Source: Plesiomonas sp051652165 (lineage in GTDB: Bacteria; Pseudomonadota; Gammaproteobacteria; Enterobacterales; CAMTGL01). From it: a stretch of DNA of 64,000 nucleotides. The stretch covers positions 434,001 to 498,000 of the forward strand of contig NZ_JBOFTR010000016.1 in NCBI RefSeq assembly GCF_051652165.1. Reading direction: 5' to 3'. Positions within the stretch are counted from its first letter, which is position 1. Every line of letters starts with the position of its first letter. Made by a program: the position numbers and the translations under genes. Of this stretch, positions 1 through 7,916 are shown piece after piece. Under the pieces are notes generated by a model. It saw only the letters and a list, made by a program, of their open reading frames with translations. It was not told the DNA's origin and did not search any database.

Positions 1-14
1 TATTCATACTAATC

Positions 15-29
15 TACCGCATAGCGGTA
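15..29. other. short hairpin downstream of flgP
   Basis: A six-base perfect inverted repeat (TACCGC, spacer ATA, GCGGTA) lies 45 bases past the flgP stop. There is no T-run on the minus strand after it, so it is only a weak terminator candidate. Confidence 0.3.
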
Positions 30-73
30 ACGCTAATCTATTCTGGGATCTTATGTCGGACAGTATAGATACG

Positions 74-532
74 TTAAAACGTTGCACTACGGCCAGGCAC
101 TAAGATCACCTGCTCTTTTTTCTCGACTGCTGCTTGTGGTACACGGGTAACCGCTGGCAATTTTTTGACGTTACTCAGATCAAGACGCAGTTCGGTGACA
201 TAGTTATCTCCTACCGGATAGCTACGAACTACTTGCGCACCGCGTACCCACCCTGCGGCTTGAGTTTGTACTCCGGCATCACGCAGTGAACCTGATGACA
301 ACACGTGGGTATGGCTGCTCACCTTTAAGCCGTAGAGTTGTTCTGCCATATCACGGTATGCATCAAGACGCGAGGCACGCATCGCTTGCAGTTGACGCTC
401 TTGGGCTGTTTTCCCCGCTTGCACGGCGATTGGAGCATAGCCTACCGCATTAAGGATCTGGCTACTGTTTGGTGCGCAGCCCAATAGTGCCGTACAAAAC
501 ACCAGTGCTAAACCATTTTTCAACTTGTGCAT
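74..532 (-). CDS. flgP: FlgP, flagellar outer-membrane lipoprotein
   Basis: This 152-residue protein has a short lipoprotein signal peptide with lipobox LLGC (Cys19 the lipidated residue). The mature part resembles the LPP20/FlgP family, with an alanine- and arginine-rich helix near residues 45-60 followed by a small beta domain. In vibrios FlgP, with FlgO and FlgT, builds the extra ring structures around the outer-membrane part of the polar flagellar basal body and is needed for motility. The gene follows flgO on the same strand with a 71-base gap, so the two are probably one transcript. The family call rests on sequence character plus the FlgO and FlgT neighbours; FlgP alone would be less certain because the family is small and divergent. 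Confidence 0.85.
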   Translation of the reverse strand: MHKLKNGLALVFCTALLGCAPNSSQILNAVGYAPIAVQAGKTAQERQLQAMRASRLDAYRDMAEQLYGLKVSSHTHVLSSGSLRDAGVQTQAAGWVRGAQVVRSYPVGDNYVTELRLDLSNVKKLPAVTRVPQAAVEKKEQVILVPGRSATF

Positions 533-603
533 CTGTTATCCCTGTTTTTTTGCCATATATTTACCGCTTGCTCGGCCAATATCGATATGTCTAGCGTGGT
601 GAT

Positions 604-1248
604 TTATGGTGCAATAATGACACTAGGGGCGCTAAAGGTATTGTCACCACGCACTATCATGCCATCGCGTAATTGCACTTTATTGCTATTCCCGACACTG
701 CGCCCCAGCCTTTCTGCTGGTAAAAAACCTTGTGCAGTGGCGATAACCACCCGATCGCTAAAACGGATAATTCGCGCATTGATCTGGATCCCTGATCCTT
801 GGCGCAGCATTGTACCGGTCAGAACATTATCCACCCGATAGGTTTTTTGCAGATCACGCCAGTTGCGACTGAGCGCAAAATCACCCTGTGGCGTGACTCT
901 GATTTGCCCGGTTGTTTTGTAATCGAGTACGGTTAACCCACGCTGTTGCAACTGATAGATAAAAGAATCAGCCATTAGGTTGCCCAACCAGTTGGTCTGA
1001 TCCATCTGCTGTAAATCAACAAATGAAGCCACGGCCACCGATCCACCACTGGCCAAATTTTTATTCGATGCCACCAACTGGCGCGCCATTGCATCCACAA
1101 AGTAGTCTACGCTGTGGCGCGGTAGCACCTCTATATGGTTTTTATCCATGACATACGGCTGTTCTGCTGAAGGCTGATGGCTTGCACACCCGCTCAGTAG
1201 CAGTGCTGATACCAGACCGGCAACCCATGATGTTTTTCGCTGATTCAC
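604..1248 (-). CDS. flgO: FlgO, flagellar outer-membrane lipoprotein
   Basis: The 214-residue product starts with a lipoprotein signal ending in LSGC (Cys21). The mature region carries the FlgO domain, with the pattern VAVASFVDL then an NxMADSFIYQLQQRG segment at about residues 70-105, the fold shared with other outer-membrane-associated motility proteins. In Vibrio cholerae FlgO is an outer-membrane lipoprotein that stabilises the flagellum together with FlgP. It heads the flgO-flgP unit, divergent from flgT. A candidate sigma-28 promoter lies just upstream at 1280-1306. Confidence 0.88.
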   Translation of the reverse strand: MNQRKTSWVAGLVSALLLSGCASHQPSAEQPYVMDKNHIEVLPRHSVDYFVDAMARQLVASNKNLASGGSVAVASFVDLQQMDQTNWLGNLMADSFIYQLQQRGLTVLDYKTTGQIRVTPQGDFALSRNWRDLQKTYRVDNVLTGTMLRQGSGIQINARIIRFSDRVVIATAQGFLPAERLGRSVGNSNKVQLRDGMIVRGDNTFSAPSVIIAP

Positions 1249-1279
1249 GTTATGTGCCCTCTATCACTCTCTTATTGTT

Positions 1280-1306
1280 ATATCGCCTGCTTTAATAAAA
1301 ACTTGA
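1280..1306 (-). promoter_or_regulatory. candidate sigma-28 (FliA) promoter for flgO-flgP
   Basis: On the minus strand TCAAGTTT, an 11-base spacer and GGCGATAT match the flagellar sigma-28 consensus TAAAGTTT-N11-GCCGATAA at 7 of 8 and 6 of 8 positions with exact spacing. The element ends about 30 bases before the flgO start. The match is by eye; function is inferred. Confidence 0.55.
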
Positions 1307-1522
1307 GCAAGGTGCTGATCATTTCCATCATAGACGGAACAGTAATTGCATAGCGTTCACTGTTGTCTCGCTTAAGCGGTTGCGCAGCGTGGGTGACTAT
1401 GTGTGTCATTGCATCTGTTATGACGCCGTGTACAGGCTATGCGCATCTCTTTGCGCTTTGCCCCATTACTATTATCGGCGGCCTTTATTGTCGCCATTGT
1501 CAGGATTATTCAGGTATCACCG

Positions 1523-2683
1523 ATGAGAGCTGTATCCCGCCAACGTTTGTTGTATGCGGCCAGCGTACTGGCCAGCAGTCTGTTTACAAGCAACCTTTAT
1601 GCCGCTTGGTATCAGACCCATGTCAGTATTCCGACACAGGCGGGAGATGAGTCACAGTTGCGCAGATTGGCGTTGATGGATGCTACCGGCCAGTTACTCG
1701 GTTACGCTGGCGTATCAATGCAGTATCAGACCCCGTTGGTTAATTCACTGATCAGCCATGATACGCCTGTCAGTTATGCTGAAAGCAGCCCGATCCGCAG
1801 TGCGATGATTGTGAGTGCCACTACACAACAGGGCCGTTATACGCTGACGCTACGTGCCGATATCACGCCAGATCAAAAGATGTGCCGCAAGCTCAGTTAC
1901 AGTAAGCCGATGTCAGTGTATCGCTTTGCGATAGATGATCTGACGCAGGCCTCTACCGGTGCGATTTTTAATTTGGATACTGATTATCCCACAGTACTTG
2001 AGCGCCAACTTCGTCAGGCATTACAAGGGTTGCAAGTGCGCAGTTATCAGAACACGCACATTCCAGCCGATTCCTCGGCCAACTGGTTAGCCGCTGTGGG
2101 TGAGCAGCAACAGGTGCAGTATTTGTTAACGGGGCAGCTTGTTGATCTGACCCCGATCCCCCAGACCGGTTTAAGCCAGTATTTTTCGGCCAGCGTTATG
2201 CAGCGTAACTTTGCGGTCAATATTCAGGTTTTTGACAGCTACAACGGTGAGCAAGTTTTCCAGCAACTATACCGCACCGAGGCACAGTGGCCCTTTGAAC
2301 GCACCGCGCGCATTGATACGCGCAGTGCCAACTTTTGGCAATCTGCTTATGGGTATGCCATTCGTTTACAGACCGATCAGATAGCACAAGATTTAGATAC
2401 GCAACTTGGGTGCAGCAGCACGCAGGCGCGCATCGGTGCAATCAATGGCGATCGCCTGACCATTAATATTGGCACACGCAACGGCGTACGTAAGGGCGAT
2501 ACGTTAAAATTGCTGCACACTACCGAGTTCATCGACCAGCAAGGTCAGGTGCAAGAGATGTTCACACCGAGCAGTGTTCGGCTCACCGTGACACAGGTTT
2601 ACCCCACCCATGCAATACTTAGCAGCCGCGGATTAAGTGCTGGTTCTACCGTACAAGTGGGTGATTTAGTGACTAAATCATAG
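1523..2683 (+). CDS. flgT: FlgT, flagellar H-ring protein
   Basis: The reading frame is open from 1439, but the ATG at 1523 is the likelier start: it has AGGT about nine bases upstream and gives a normal Sec signal peptide (SVLASSLFTSNLYA, then AWYQ) and a 386-residue product, close to known FlgT. FlgT forms the H ring around the LP rings of sheathed polar flagella and is needed to assemble the T ring and stators. The three-part architecture is visible: an N-terminal domain with an LMDATGQLLGYAG segment, a middle domain (about residues 120-280), and a C-terminal SH3-like part with the INIGTRNGVRKGD motif. It is transcribed away from flgO and followed by a tRNA gene. Confidence 0.88.
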   Translation: MRAVSRQRLLYAASVLASSLFTSNLYAAWYQTHVSIPTQAGDESQLRRLALMDATGQLLGYAGVSMQYQTPLVNSLISHDTPVSYAESSPIRSAMIVSATTQQGRYTLTLRADITPDQKMCRKLSYSKPMSVYRFAIDDLTQASTGAIFNLDTDYPTVLERQLRQALQGLQVRSYQNTHIPADSSANWLAAVGEQQQVQYLLTGQLVDLTPIPQTGLSQYFSASVMQRNFAVNIQVFDSYNGEQVFQQLYRTEAQWPFERTARIDTRSANFWQSAYGYAIRLQTDQIAQDLDTQLGCSSTQARIGAINGDRLTINIGTRNGVRKGDTLKLLHTTEFIDQQGQVQEMFTPSSVRLTVTQVYPTHAILSSRGLSAGSTVQVGDLVTKS

Positions 2684-2724
2684 GCAAACGGTATTTAAAA
2701 GCTTAAAAAACGCGGATTAATCAG

Positions 2725-2730
2725 TATAAT
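2725..2730 (+). promoter_or_regulatory. -10 element of the tRNA-Arg promoter
   Basis: A perfect TATAAT is followed by the GC-rich discriminator GGCGCGG, as is usual for stringently controlled stable-RNA promoters. It is nine bases before the mature tRNA. No good -35 box is visible, only AT-rich sequence. Confidence 0.6.
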
Positions 2731-2739
2731 GGCGCGGTT

Positions 2740-2816
2740 GCCCCCGTAGCTCAGTTGGATAGAGCGTCCCCCTCCTAAGGGGAAGGCCACTGGTTCGAAT
2801 CCAGTCGGGAGCACCA
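2740..2816 (+). tRNA. tRNA-Arg, anticodon CCT
   Basis: The cloverleaf folds with a 4-bp D stem, a 5-bp anticodon stem closing the loop that shows CCT at 2774-2776, a 5-base variable loop, and a T arm with loop TTCGAAT. CCA is encoded (2814-2816). The 7-bp acceptor stem has one flaw, a C-A mismatch between position 3 (2742) and position 70 (2810). The gene appears to be the integration target of the accessory region that follows, because a P4-type integrase remnant lies about 500 bases downstream. Confidence 0.93.
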
Positions 2817-2846
2817 TTAAAATCAATGAGTTACACATCAGCACAT

Positions 2847-2876
2847 CCCCACTAAAAGCCACTTTTTAGCTTGGGG
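2847..2876. terminator. hairpin downstream of tRNA-Arg
   Basis: CCCC and CTAAAA pair with TTTTAG and GGGG around a short loop, 31 bases past the tRNA. There is no T-run beyond it, so termination is plausible but not certain. Confidence 0.4.
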
Positions 2877-2989
2877 CCCAACAGCCAACACGCTATAGAC
2901 CACATATAAACATTTTGCTCAAAGTTTGATGCGACTCTCTTTTCGCTCACGTATGCCTTTAGAGAAATATATTCATTGAGCGCAAATCG

Positions 2990-3315
2990 CCTCAACTCAA
3001 ACATTGATAAACAGCTCACCCAGAAAATTCAGAGGGCTTCTGTACCTAGAAGTGACCTCCACACAAAAGACGATTGCGTTGGCCATTTCTGATTTCATGC
3101 TTTTCAACTGCCAACAAGGCGATCTGTTTACCAGCCCACAATGCCACCAGCGCAGAGAAGCACCAATGCAGGTCATCGACCGCATTAACCACAGCCATCG
3201 AGGAAAGATTCATTTTGCTTCGAGAGGCACAGATACTTCTGAATGGATGATGAAGCGCGAATACCTGAGTCCGCGCTATACCACGTCGTTAGCGGATATT
3301 TTGGTGGTGAGTTAG
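2990..3315 (+). pseudogene. umuC: umuC remnant (DNA polymerase V catalytic subunit, C-terminal part)
   Basis: The translated stretch ending at 3315 carries the end of the UmuC little-finger and C-terminal region: GDLFT, then MQVIDRINH, a KIHFASRGT segment and MKREYLSPRYTTSLADI, which matches how UmuC/RulB proteins finish. Only about 100 of roughly 420 residues are present; the polymerase palm with its catalytic carboxylates is gone. The upstream boundary is approximate. umuDC/rulAB genes are often carried on, or interrupted by, integrative elements, which fits the integrase remnant that begins directly after the stop. Confidence 0.75.
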
Positions 3316-3316
3316 C

Positions 3317-3556
3317 CACGGCTTGTGCTCTCTGGCAAGCACCACGCTCAATGAACAAGGTTTTGAACCTGATTTGATAGAGGCTGCACTGGCTCACGTA
3401 GACGATAATCAGGTTCGCAGTGCATATAATCGAACGGATTATCTTGAACGCAGAAAGCCAATGATGTGCTGGTGGAGTGAGCATATTGAAGAGGCCGCCA
3501 AAGGCAACCTCTCTGTTACTGGGACTAAGCAGTTGAAAGTTATTGGTGGCAGCTAA
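3317..3556 (+). pseudogene. P4-type tyrosine integrase remnant (C-terminal end)
   Basis: About 75 residues survive. They match the C-terminus of P4-family integrases: TLNEQGFEPDLIEAALAHVD, then VRSAYNRTDYLERRKPM and WWSEHIEEAA. The AALAHVD...AYNR block is where these enzymes carry the last catalytic residues (His and Tyr of the R-H-R-Y set); YNRTDYLE contains the expected nucleophile region. No start codon or catalytic arginine-containing domain remains, so it cannot be active. It lies just after the tRNA-Arg in the orientation expected of an integrase of a tRNA-inserted island. Confidence 0.8.
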
Positions 3557-3586
3557 AGTAGCCAAATAGGGTCATGCATACCCTCA

Positions 3587-3638
3587 TAGTTCACTACCTT
3601 CAACCTCTCAACGAGGGCTCGCGTCGGGTAGTGAACTA
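3587..3638. terminator. large hairpin at the end of hsdR
   Basis: An 11-base perfect inverted repeat (TAGTTCACTAC / GTAGTGAACTA) encloses a smaller CCTC-GAGG hairpin. It starts eight bases past the hsdR stop and also closes the integrase remnant on the other strand. It lacks a clear T-run. Confidence 0.45.
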
Positions 3639-3646
3639 TTATAGCC

Positions 3647-6600
3647 CTATACTTTCAATGAATTACCCAATCCTTTCATCAACACATCAAACATCAGTCC
3701 AGCAAAGCCTTTCGCTACTGCATCATTGGACAACAGTTTCATTGCCATCTCGTTATGTACGTCCATGCTCTCGATAATGGCGTTGTTGATTGACTCAGGG
3801 AATTGACCAAGCATCGCCTGTTCTTTGGTGTTGCTGCGGAGTTGAGCCATCACCACGGCATTTTCTGAGATCTTGCCTGCAATGGTATTGGCATAATTGA
3901 GCATATCACTCTCAGACAAACCATCTTCGATAAACAAATCGTTCATTCTTTGGATGATCTCGTTTAACAGCTCAGTTTTAGGGTCTTTCGGTACTGCACC
4001 ACTGCCTTCCTTTGCTGCTGATAGGTAAGGTTTTGGCTCTTCACCAATTTTTACACCAAGCTGTAGATCGGCTTCACGCTGCTCGTGCAAACGGTAGTGC
4101 GTCATTACCACATCGGATAAATTAATTTCATCCTCCACCACATCAAGGCGAAGCAGTGGGTAAAGATGCTTGGCGTAGATACTCAGTTTTTCTAGCTCAT
4201 AATCATCAAAATTGACAATCTGGGACGCAAACTCGTAGAAGCGATAGAACGATATTAAATCTTTCTTGAACACTTCCAGAATATCGCGTGCTTCTTTGGC
4301 ATGTTTGACACTGTTTTCCGCAAACTTGATTTTCTTATCGTTCTTTTCAATTTTTGCCTTCGACACCTCCGCCTGTGCAGATTGCAGCACCAGAGTAGCT
4401 TCTTTATAACGCACGGAGAAACGATCAACGGCAGGTTTGCACACGTTGGCTAATTTGGCTTGGTTTGCTTGCTTGTTGTTATACGCCTCAACAAACGCTT
4501 CAACCTCTCGCCACTGGTAAATCCCGACTTTATCAAGCTTTTTCATTAGCTCATAGACAATGTTAGGATCAGACACGCCAGCCAGTTCAGCGGTTTGGAA
4601 GTAAACCTTAAACTCAGCCAAGATCTCTTCTGGGTTATTCACAAAATCGAGCACAAAGGTTTTATCTTTACCTTTGTAGGTACGATTTAGCCGTGAAAGG
4701 GTCTGAATACACTCAACGCCTTTTAATGGCTTATCGACATACATAGCCACCAGCTTGGGTTGGTCAAAGCCCGTCTGGAACTTATTTGCCACCAGCATCA
4801 CCTGATAATCTGCGGTATCAAAGGCTTTACGCATATCACGACCACGAAGGTTCGGGTTCATGTTATTTTCGGTGAAAGGGTAATCGGGTAAATCAGGATC
4901 ATTCACTTCGCCTGAAAAGGCCACCATCGCATTGACGTGGGTGTAACCTTTTTCCTGAACGTATTTTTCAAAAGCGAGTTTGTATCGCACTGCTTCTAAA
5001 CGGCTACTGGTGACAACCATCGCTTTAGCTTCACCGCCCAGCAGATGTTTCACTTTCTCGTTAAAGTGCTCAATGATGGTTTCTACTTTTTGAGCAATGT
5101 TATACGGGTGCAAGCGTACCCATTTCGCCATTTTCGAAGCGGCTTTTTTACTGTCCACCTCATGATCAAAATCTGGGTTGTTGTGCGCTAATTGGTAAGC
5201 CACTCGGTAACTGGTGTAGTTTTGCAGTACATCCAGAATAAACCCCTCTTCAATTGCTTGGCGCATTGAATAAACGTGGAAAGGCTGAGGCTTGTTGGTA
5301 TCGCTCGCAGGTTCATCTTGGTTTGGTCGGCGACCAAACAGCTCTAATGTTTTCGCCTTTGGCGTAGCGGTAAAAGCAAAATAACTGAGTTTGTTTGAGC
5401 CTTTACGAGCCTCCAGTGATAAACGCAGCATATCTTCGCTGTCTAGCTCTTCATCACCGTCTAATTGCTCTGCCATCAGCACTTCACGCAGTTTGCGAGC
5501 GGTTGTCCCTGTTTGGCTAGAGTGAGCTTCATCTGCTATCACAGCATAGCTTCGACCTGCAAGGGTGGAATCTTTGCGGATCGCCTCTAAAACGTGTGGA
5601 AAGGTTTGAATGGTCACGATAATGATTGAGGTGCTTGCTTTTAGCTCTCCCGCCAGTTGGCTGGATTTAGAGCGCCCTCCACCTGAAGAGAGGGCCTCTT
5701 CTCGGTTAACACGAGCAATCATTCCTTCGTTATGATCAAACTGATAAATCGTATCTTGCAACTGACTATCAAGCACCGTTCTATCAGTAATCACGATGAC
5801 TGAATCAAAAACCTTATCACCCGCCTTCTTCTTGAGTTCAGGGTGTTCAGTATAGTAATGCTTTGAGGCTAATTGGTGAGACAGCCACGCAATTGAGTTT
5901 GATTTGCCAGAGCCTGCACTGTGCTGAATAAGGTATTTACGCCCTGTACCTTCGCTATCCACCGTTTTAAGCAGCTTAGAGACAACCGCCCACTGGTGAT
6001 AACGAGGGAAAATCATCGTTTCTTTTTGCGTGATTGAACCGTCTAGGTGTTCAACGTCTTTCACCTCAAGGTGAATGTAACGGCCAAGGATCAGTAGCAG
6101 GTTATCTTTTTGGAAAATCTCGTTCCATAGATACGATGTGGCATAGGAGTTTTCAGCCGAAGAGAAAGCATCTTCAGGAATATCGTTACCCTTACCGCCT
6201 TCACTTGTGCCTTGGTCAAACGGTAGGAAAAAGGTTTTCTTGCCATCTAAGCGAGTGGTCATCGCTACGTTGTATTGACTCACGGCAAAGTGAACCAGTG
6301 CACCACGCTTAAAGGTTAATAACGGCTCTGGCTTACGAGTTTTTGGATCTTTCGGCTGCCTGTCCTTCATATATTGGACTTTGGCGTTATCAATTGACTG
6401 CTTAAACTCAGATTTAAGCTCACAGGTAGCAACAGGGATGCCGTTGACAAACAGGGTTAAATCTAAGCGCCCATCATAGCCGTTCGGTGAGTAAACCAGC
6501 TCAGGAACGACTCGCAGAATGTTTTGCTCATAACGGGCGGTTGCCGCTTCGTTTAAATCGTGATCGGGCTTGAAGCTGCAAAGGTCAAACTTCGCACCAC

Positions 6601-6901
6601 GATTACTGAGCTTGTTTCGCAGCACCCACAGCGTACCTTCATTTTTTAGCTCTTGCTCTAATGACTTGAGTAGAGCATCAGCCGTTGCGCTTGGGTTACG
6701 CTCTGTTGCAGGAAAATGCTGCGCTAACTTATCCCACTGCTCAGGCTGTGTTGCTTGTACAAACGCAATTACATCTTCAGGGTAAAGTGCCAATGCTTTG
6801 TTGTATTTGTTCGACTCGCCTAGCAACCAACCTGAGATAAGCATTTGGTCAAGGATGTCGTTTTGGAATTGCTGCTCTCTAACTGATTTATCGGGAGTCA
6901 T
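3647..6901 (-). CDS. hsdR: Type I restriction enzyme, R (endonuclease/translocase) subunit
   Basis: The 1084-residue protein is full length for HsdR. The N-terminal nuclease domain shows the PD-(D/E)xK core: GRLDLTLF (Asp147) and ELK (Glu161, Lys163). The superfamily 2 translocase follows with Walker A HSAGSGKS at 327-334, DEAH at 457-460, FTATP in motif III, and a late QTLSRLNRTYKGK motif VI. The C-terminus is a helical region that contacts the methylase core. HsdR cuts unmodified DNA at a distance after ATP-driven translocation. Its start lies four bases after the stop of the RhuM-like gene, so it is the last gene of a tightly packed hsdM-hsdS-rhuM-hsdR operon. No truncation or frameshift is visible. 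Confidence 0.95.
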   Translation of the reverse strand: MTPDKSVREQQFQNDILDQMLISGWLLGESNKYNKALALYPEDVIAFVQATQPEQWDKLAQHFPATERNPSATADALLKSLEQELKNEGTLWVLRNKLSNRGAKFDLCSFKPDHDLNEAATARYEQNILRVVPELVYSPNGYDGRLDLTLFVNGIPVATCELKSEFKQSIDNAKVQYMKDRQPKDPKTRKPEPLLTFKRGALVHFAVSQYNVAMTTRLDGKKTFFLPFDQGTSEGGKGNDIPEDAFSSAENSYATSYLWNEIFQKDNLLLILGRYIHLEVKDVEHLDGSITQKETMIFPRYHQWAVVSKLLKTVDSEGTGRKYLIQHSAGSGKSNSIAWLSHQLASKHYYTEHPELKKKAGDKVFDSVIVITDRTVLDSQLQDTIYQFDHNEGMIARVNREEALSSGGGRSKSSQLAGELKASTSIIIVTIQTFPHVLEAIRKDSTLAGRSYAVIADEAHSSQTGTTARKLREVLMAEQLDGDEELDSEDMLRLSLEARKGSNKLSYFAFTATPKAKTLELFGRRPNQDEPASDTNKPQPFHVYSMRQAIEEGFILDVLQNYTSYRVAYQLAHNNPDFDHEVDSKKAASKMAKWVRLHPYNIAQKVETIIEHFNEKVKHLLGGEAKAMVVTSSRLEAVRYKLAFEKYVQEKGYTHVNAMVAFSGEVNDPDLPDYPFTENNMNPNLRGRDMRKAFDTADYQVMLVANKFQTGFDQPKLVAMYVDKPLKGVECIQTLSRLNRTYKGKDKTFVLDFVNNPEEILAEFKVYFQTAELAGVSDPNIVYELMKKLDKVGIYQWREVEAFVEAYNNKQANQAKLANVCKPAVDRFSVRYKEATLVLQSAQAEVSKAKIEKNDKKIKFAENSVKHAKEARDILEVFKKDLISFYRFYEFASQIVNFDDYELEKLSIYAKHLYPLLRLDVVEDEINLSDVVMTHYRLHEQREADLQLGVKIGEEPKPYLSAAKEGSGAVPKDPKTELLNEIIQRMNDLFIEDGLSESDMLNYANTIAGKISENAVVMAQLRSNTKEQAMLGQFPESINNAIIESMDVHNEMAMKLLSNDAVAKGFAGLMFDVLMKGLGNSLKV

Positions 6902-6905
6902 AAGC

Positions 6906-7916
6906 CTATTTCTTTTGTTCTAGTTTTTTAAGCGCCACGGCCAAATCATGATCGACGTAGGTTGGGTTTGCATCGACCACGCGCCTAAATTTATCGTACT
7001 CTTGTTTGGCTTTCTGTTTTGCTTGCTCGGCAGAGATTTTTCCAGCATGGGTTAAGATATTAAAATCACTCAGTTTTAGAAAATCATCCAGCTTTGTCGC
7101 CCAATCTATCATTTTCATCCGTTTACCTTGTCTTGCTTGAAGTTCTGCAAACTCAAGGTAGGAGTTAACTAAGCGATTTAACGTATCTAACTCTTGCTCA
7201 GAGAGATAATTTTTTGCGGTAACGACTTCTTTGCGGGTTGGTTCTTTCCCTTTGTAGCTGGTCAAGCCCATATGCGGCTTATCACCATCCACGCGGTTAA
7301 AGACCAACTCAGCGGCGGTATGGCCGTGTGCTGCCCAATGCATTTTGTTCTGCACTTGAGCGAAAAACTGCATACTGGTTTGGGCACTGCCATCATAATC
7401 AGTGCTCGTGGCATAAATATCACACACTTTACGCCAAAAGATTTTTTCTGATGACCGAATATCACGGATGCGGTTGAGTAGCTCATCGAAATATTGGCTG
7501 TTTTCAGGATTTTTTAAGCGATCATCATCCATTACAAAGCCTTTGGTTAAGTACTCTTGTAATGTCCGAGTTGCCCATTGACGAAATTGTGTCCCTTGCT
7601 TAGAACGAACTCGATAACCAACAGCTAAAATTGCTTCAAGATTGTAATACTCTAGATTACGCTCAACCTCACGAGTACCTTCGGTCTGAACCGTTGCATA
7701 ATTTGCAACGGTTGAATTTTGAGCTAACTCGCCATCGGCATAGATGTTTTTGAGGTGCTTGGAGATCACCGACTTATCACGGCCAAATAAACTCGCTAAT
7801 TGAGTTAAGGTTAGCCATAAGGTATCGGCTTCAAATAAACACTCGACCCTCGTTGTGCCATCATCACTCTGATAGAGAATAAATTGTCCTTGTGGTGGAG
7901 TCAGTTCGTTACTCAT
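6906..7916 (-). CDS. RhuM family protein embedded in the type I RM operon
   Basis: I chose the ATG at 7916, which overlaps the hsdS stop as ATGA and has AGGAG about eight bases upstream; a longer frame exists but lacks this. The 336-residue protein has the RhuM family N-terminus: a winged-helix-like segment (LTLTQLASLFGRDKSVISKHL, given here only in part as LASLFGRDKSVISKHL), then NLEYYNLEAILAVGYRVRS and GTQFRQWATRTLQEYL, ending with a helical C-terminal part. RhuM was first named from a Salmonella pathogenicity island; its molecular role is not settled. RhuM-like genes recur inside restriction-modification and other defence operons. Translational coupling to hsdS and the 4-base gap to hsdR argue that it works with, or regulates, this RM system. 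Confidence 0.85.
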   Translation of the reverse strand: MSNELTPPQGQFILYQSDDGTTRVECLFEADTLWLTLTQLASLFGRDKSVISKHLKNIYADGELAQNSTVANYATVQTEGTREVERNLEYYNLEAILAVGYRVRSKQGTQFRQWATRTLQEYLTKGFVMDDDRLKNPENSQYFDELLNRIRDIRSSEKIFWRKVCDIYATSTDYDGSAQTSMQFFAQVQNKMHWAAHGHTAAELVFNRVDGDKPHMGLTSYKGKEPTRKEVVTAKNYLSEQELDTLNRLVNSYLEFAELQARQGKRMKMIDWATKLDDFLKLSDFNILTHAGKISAEQAKQKAKQEYDKFRRVVDANPTYVDHDLAVALKKLEQKK

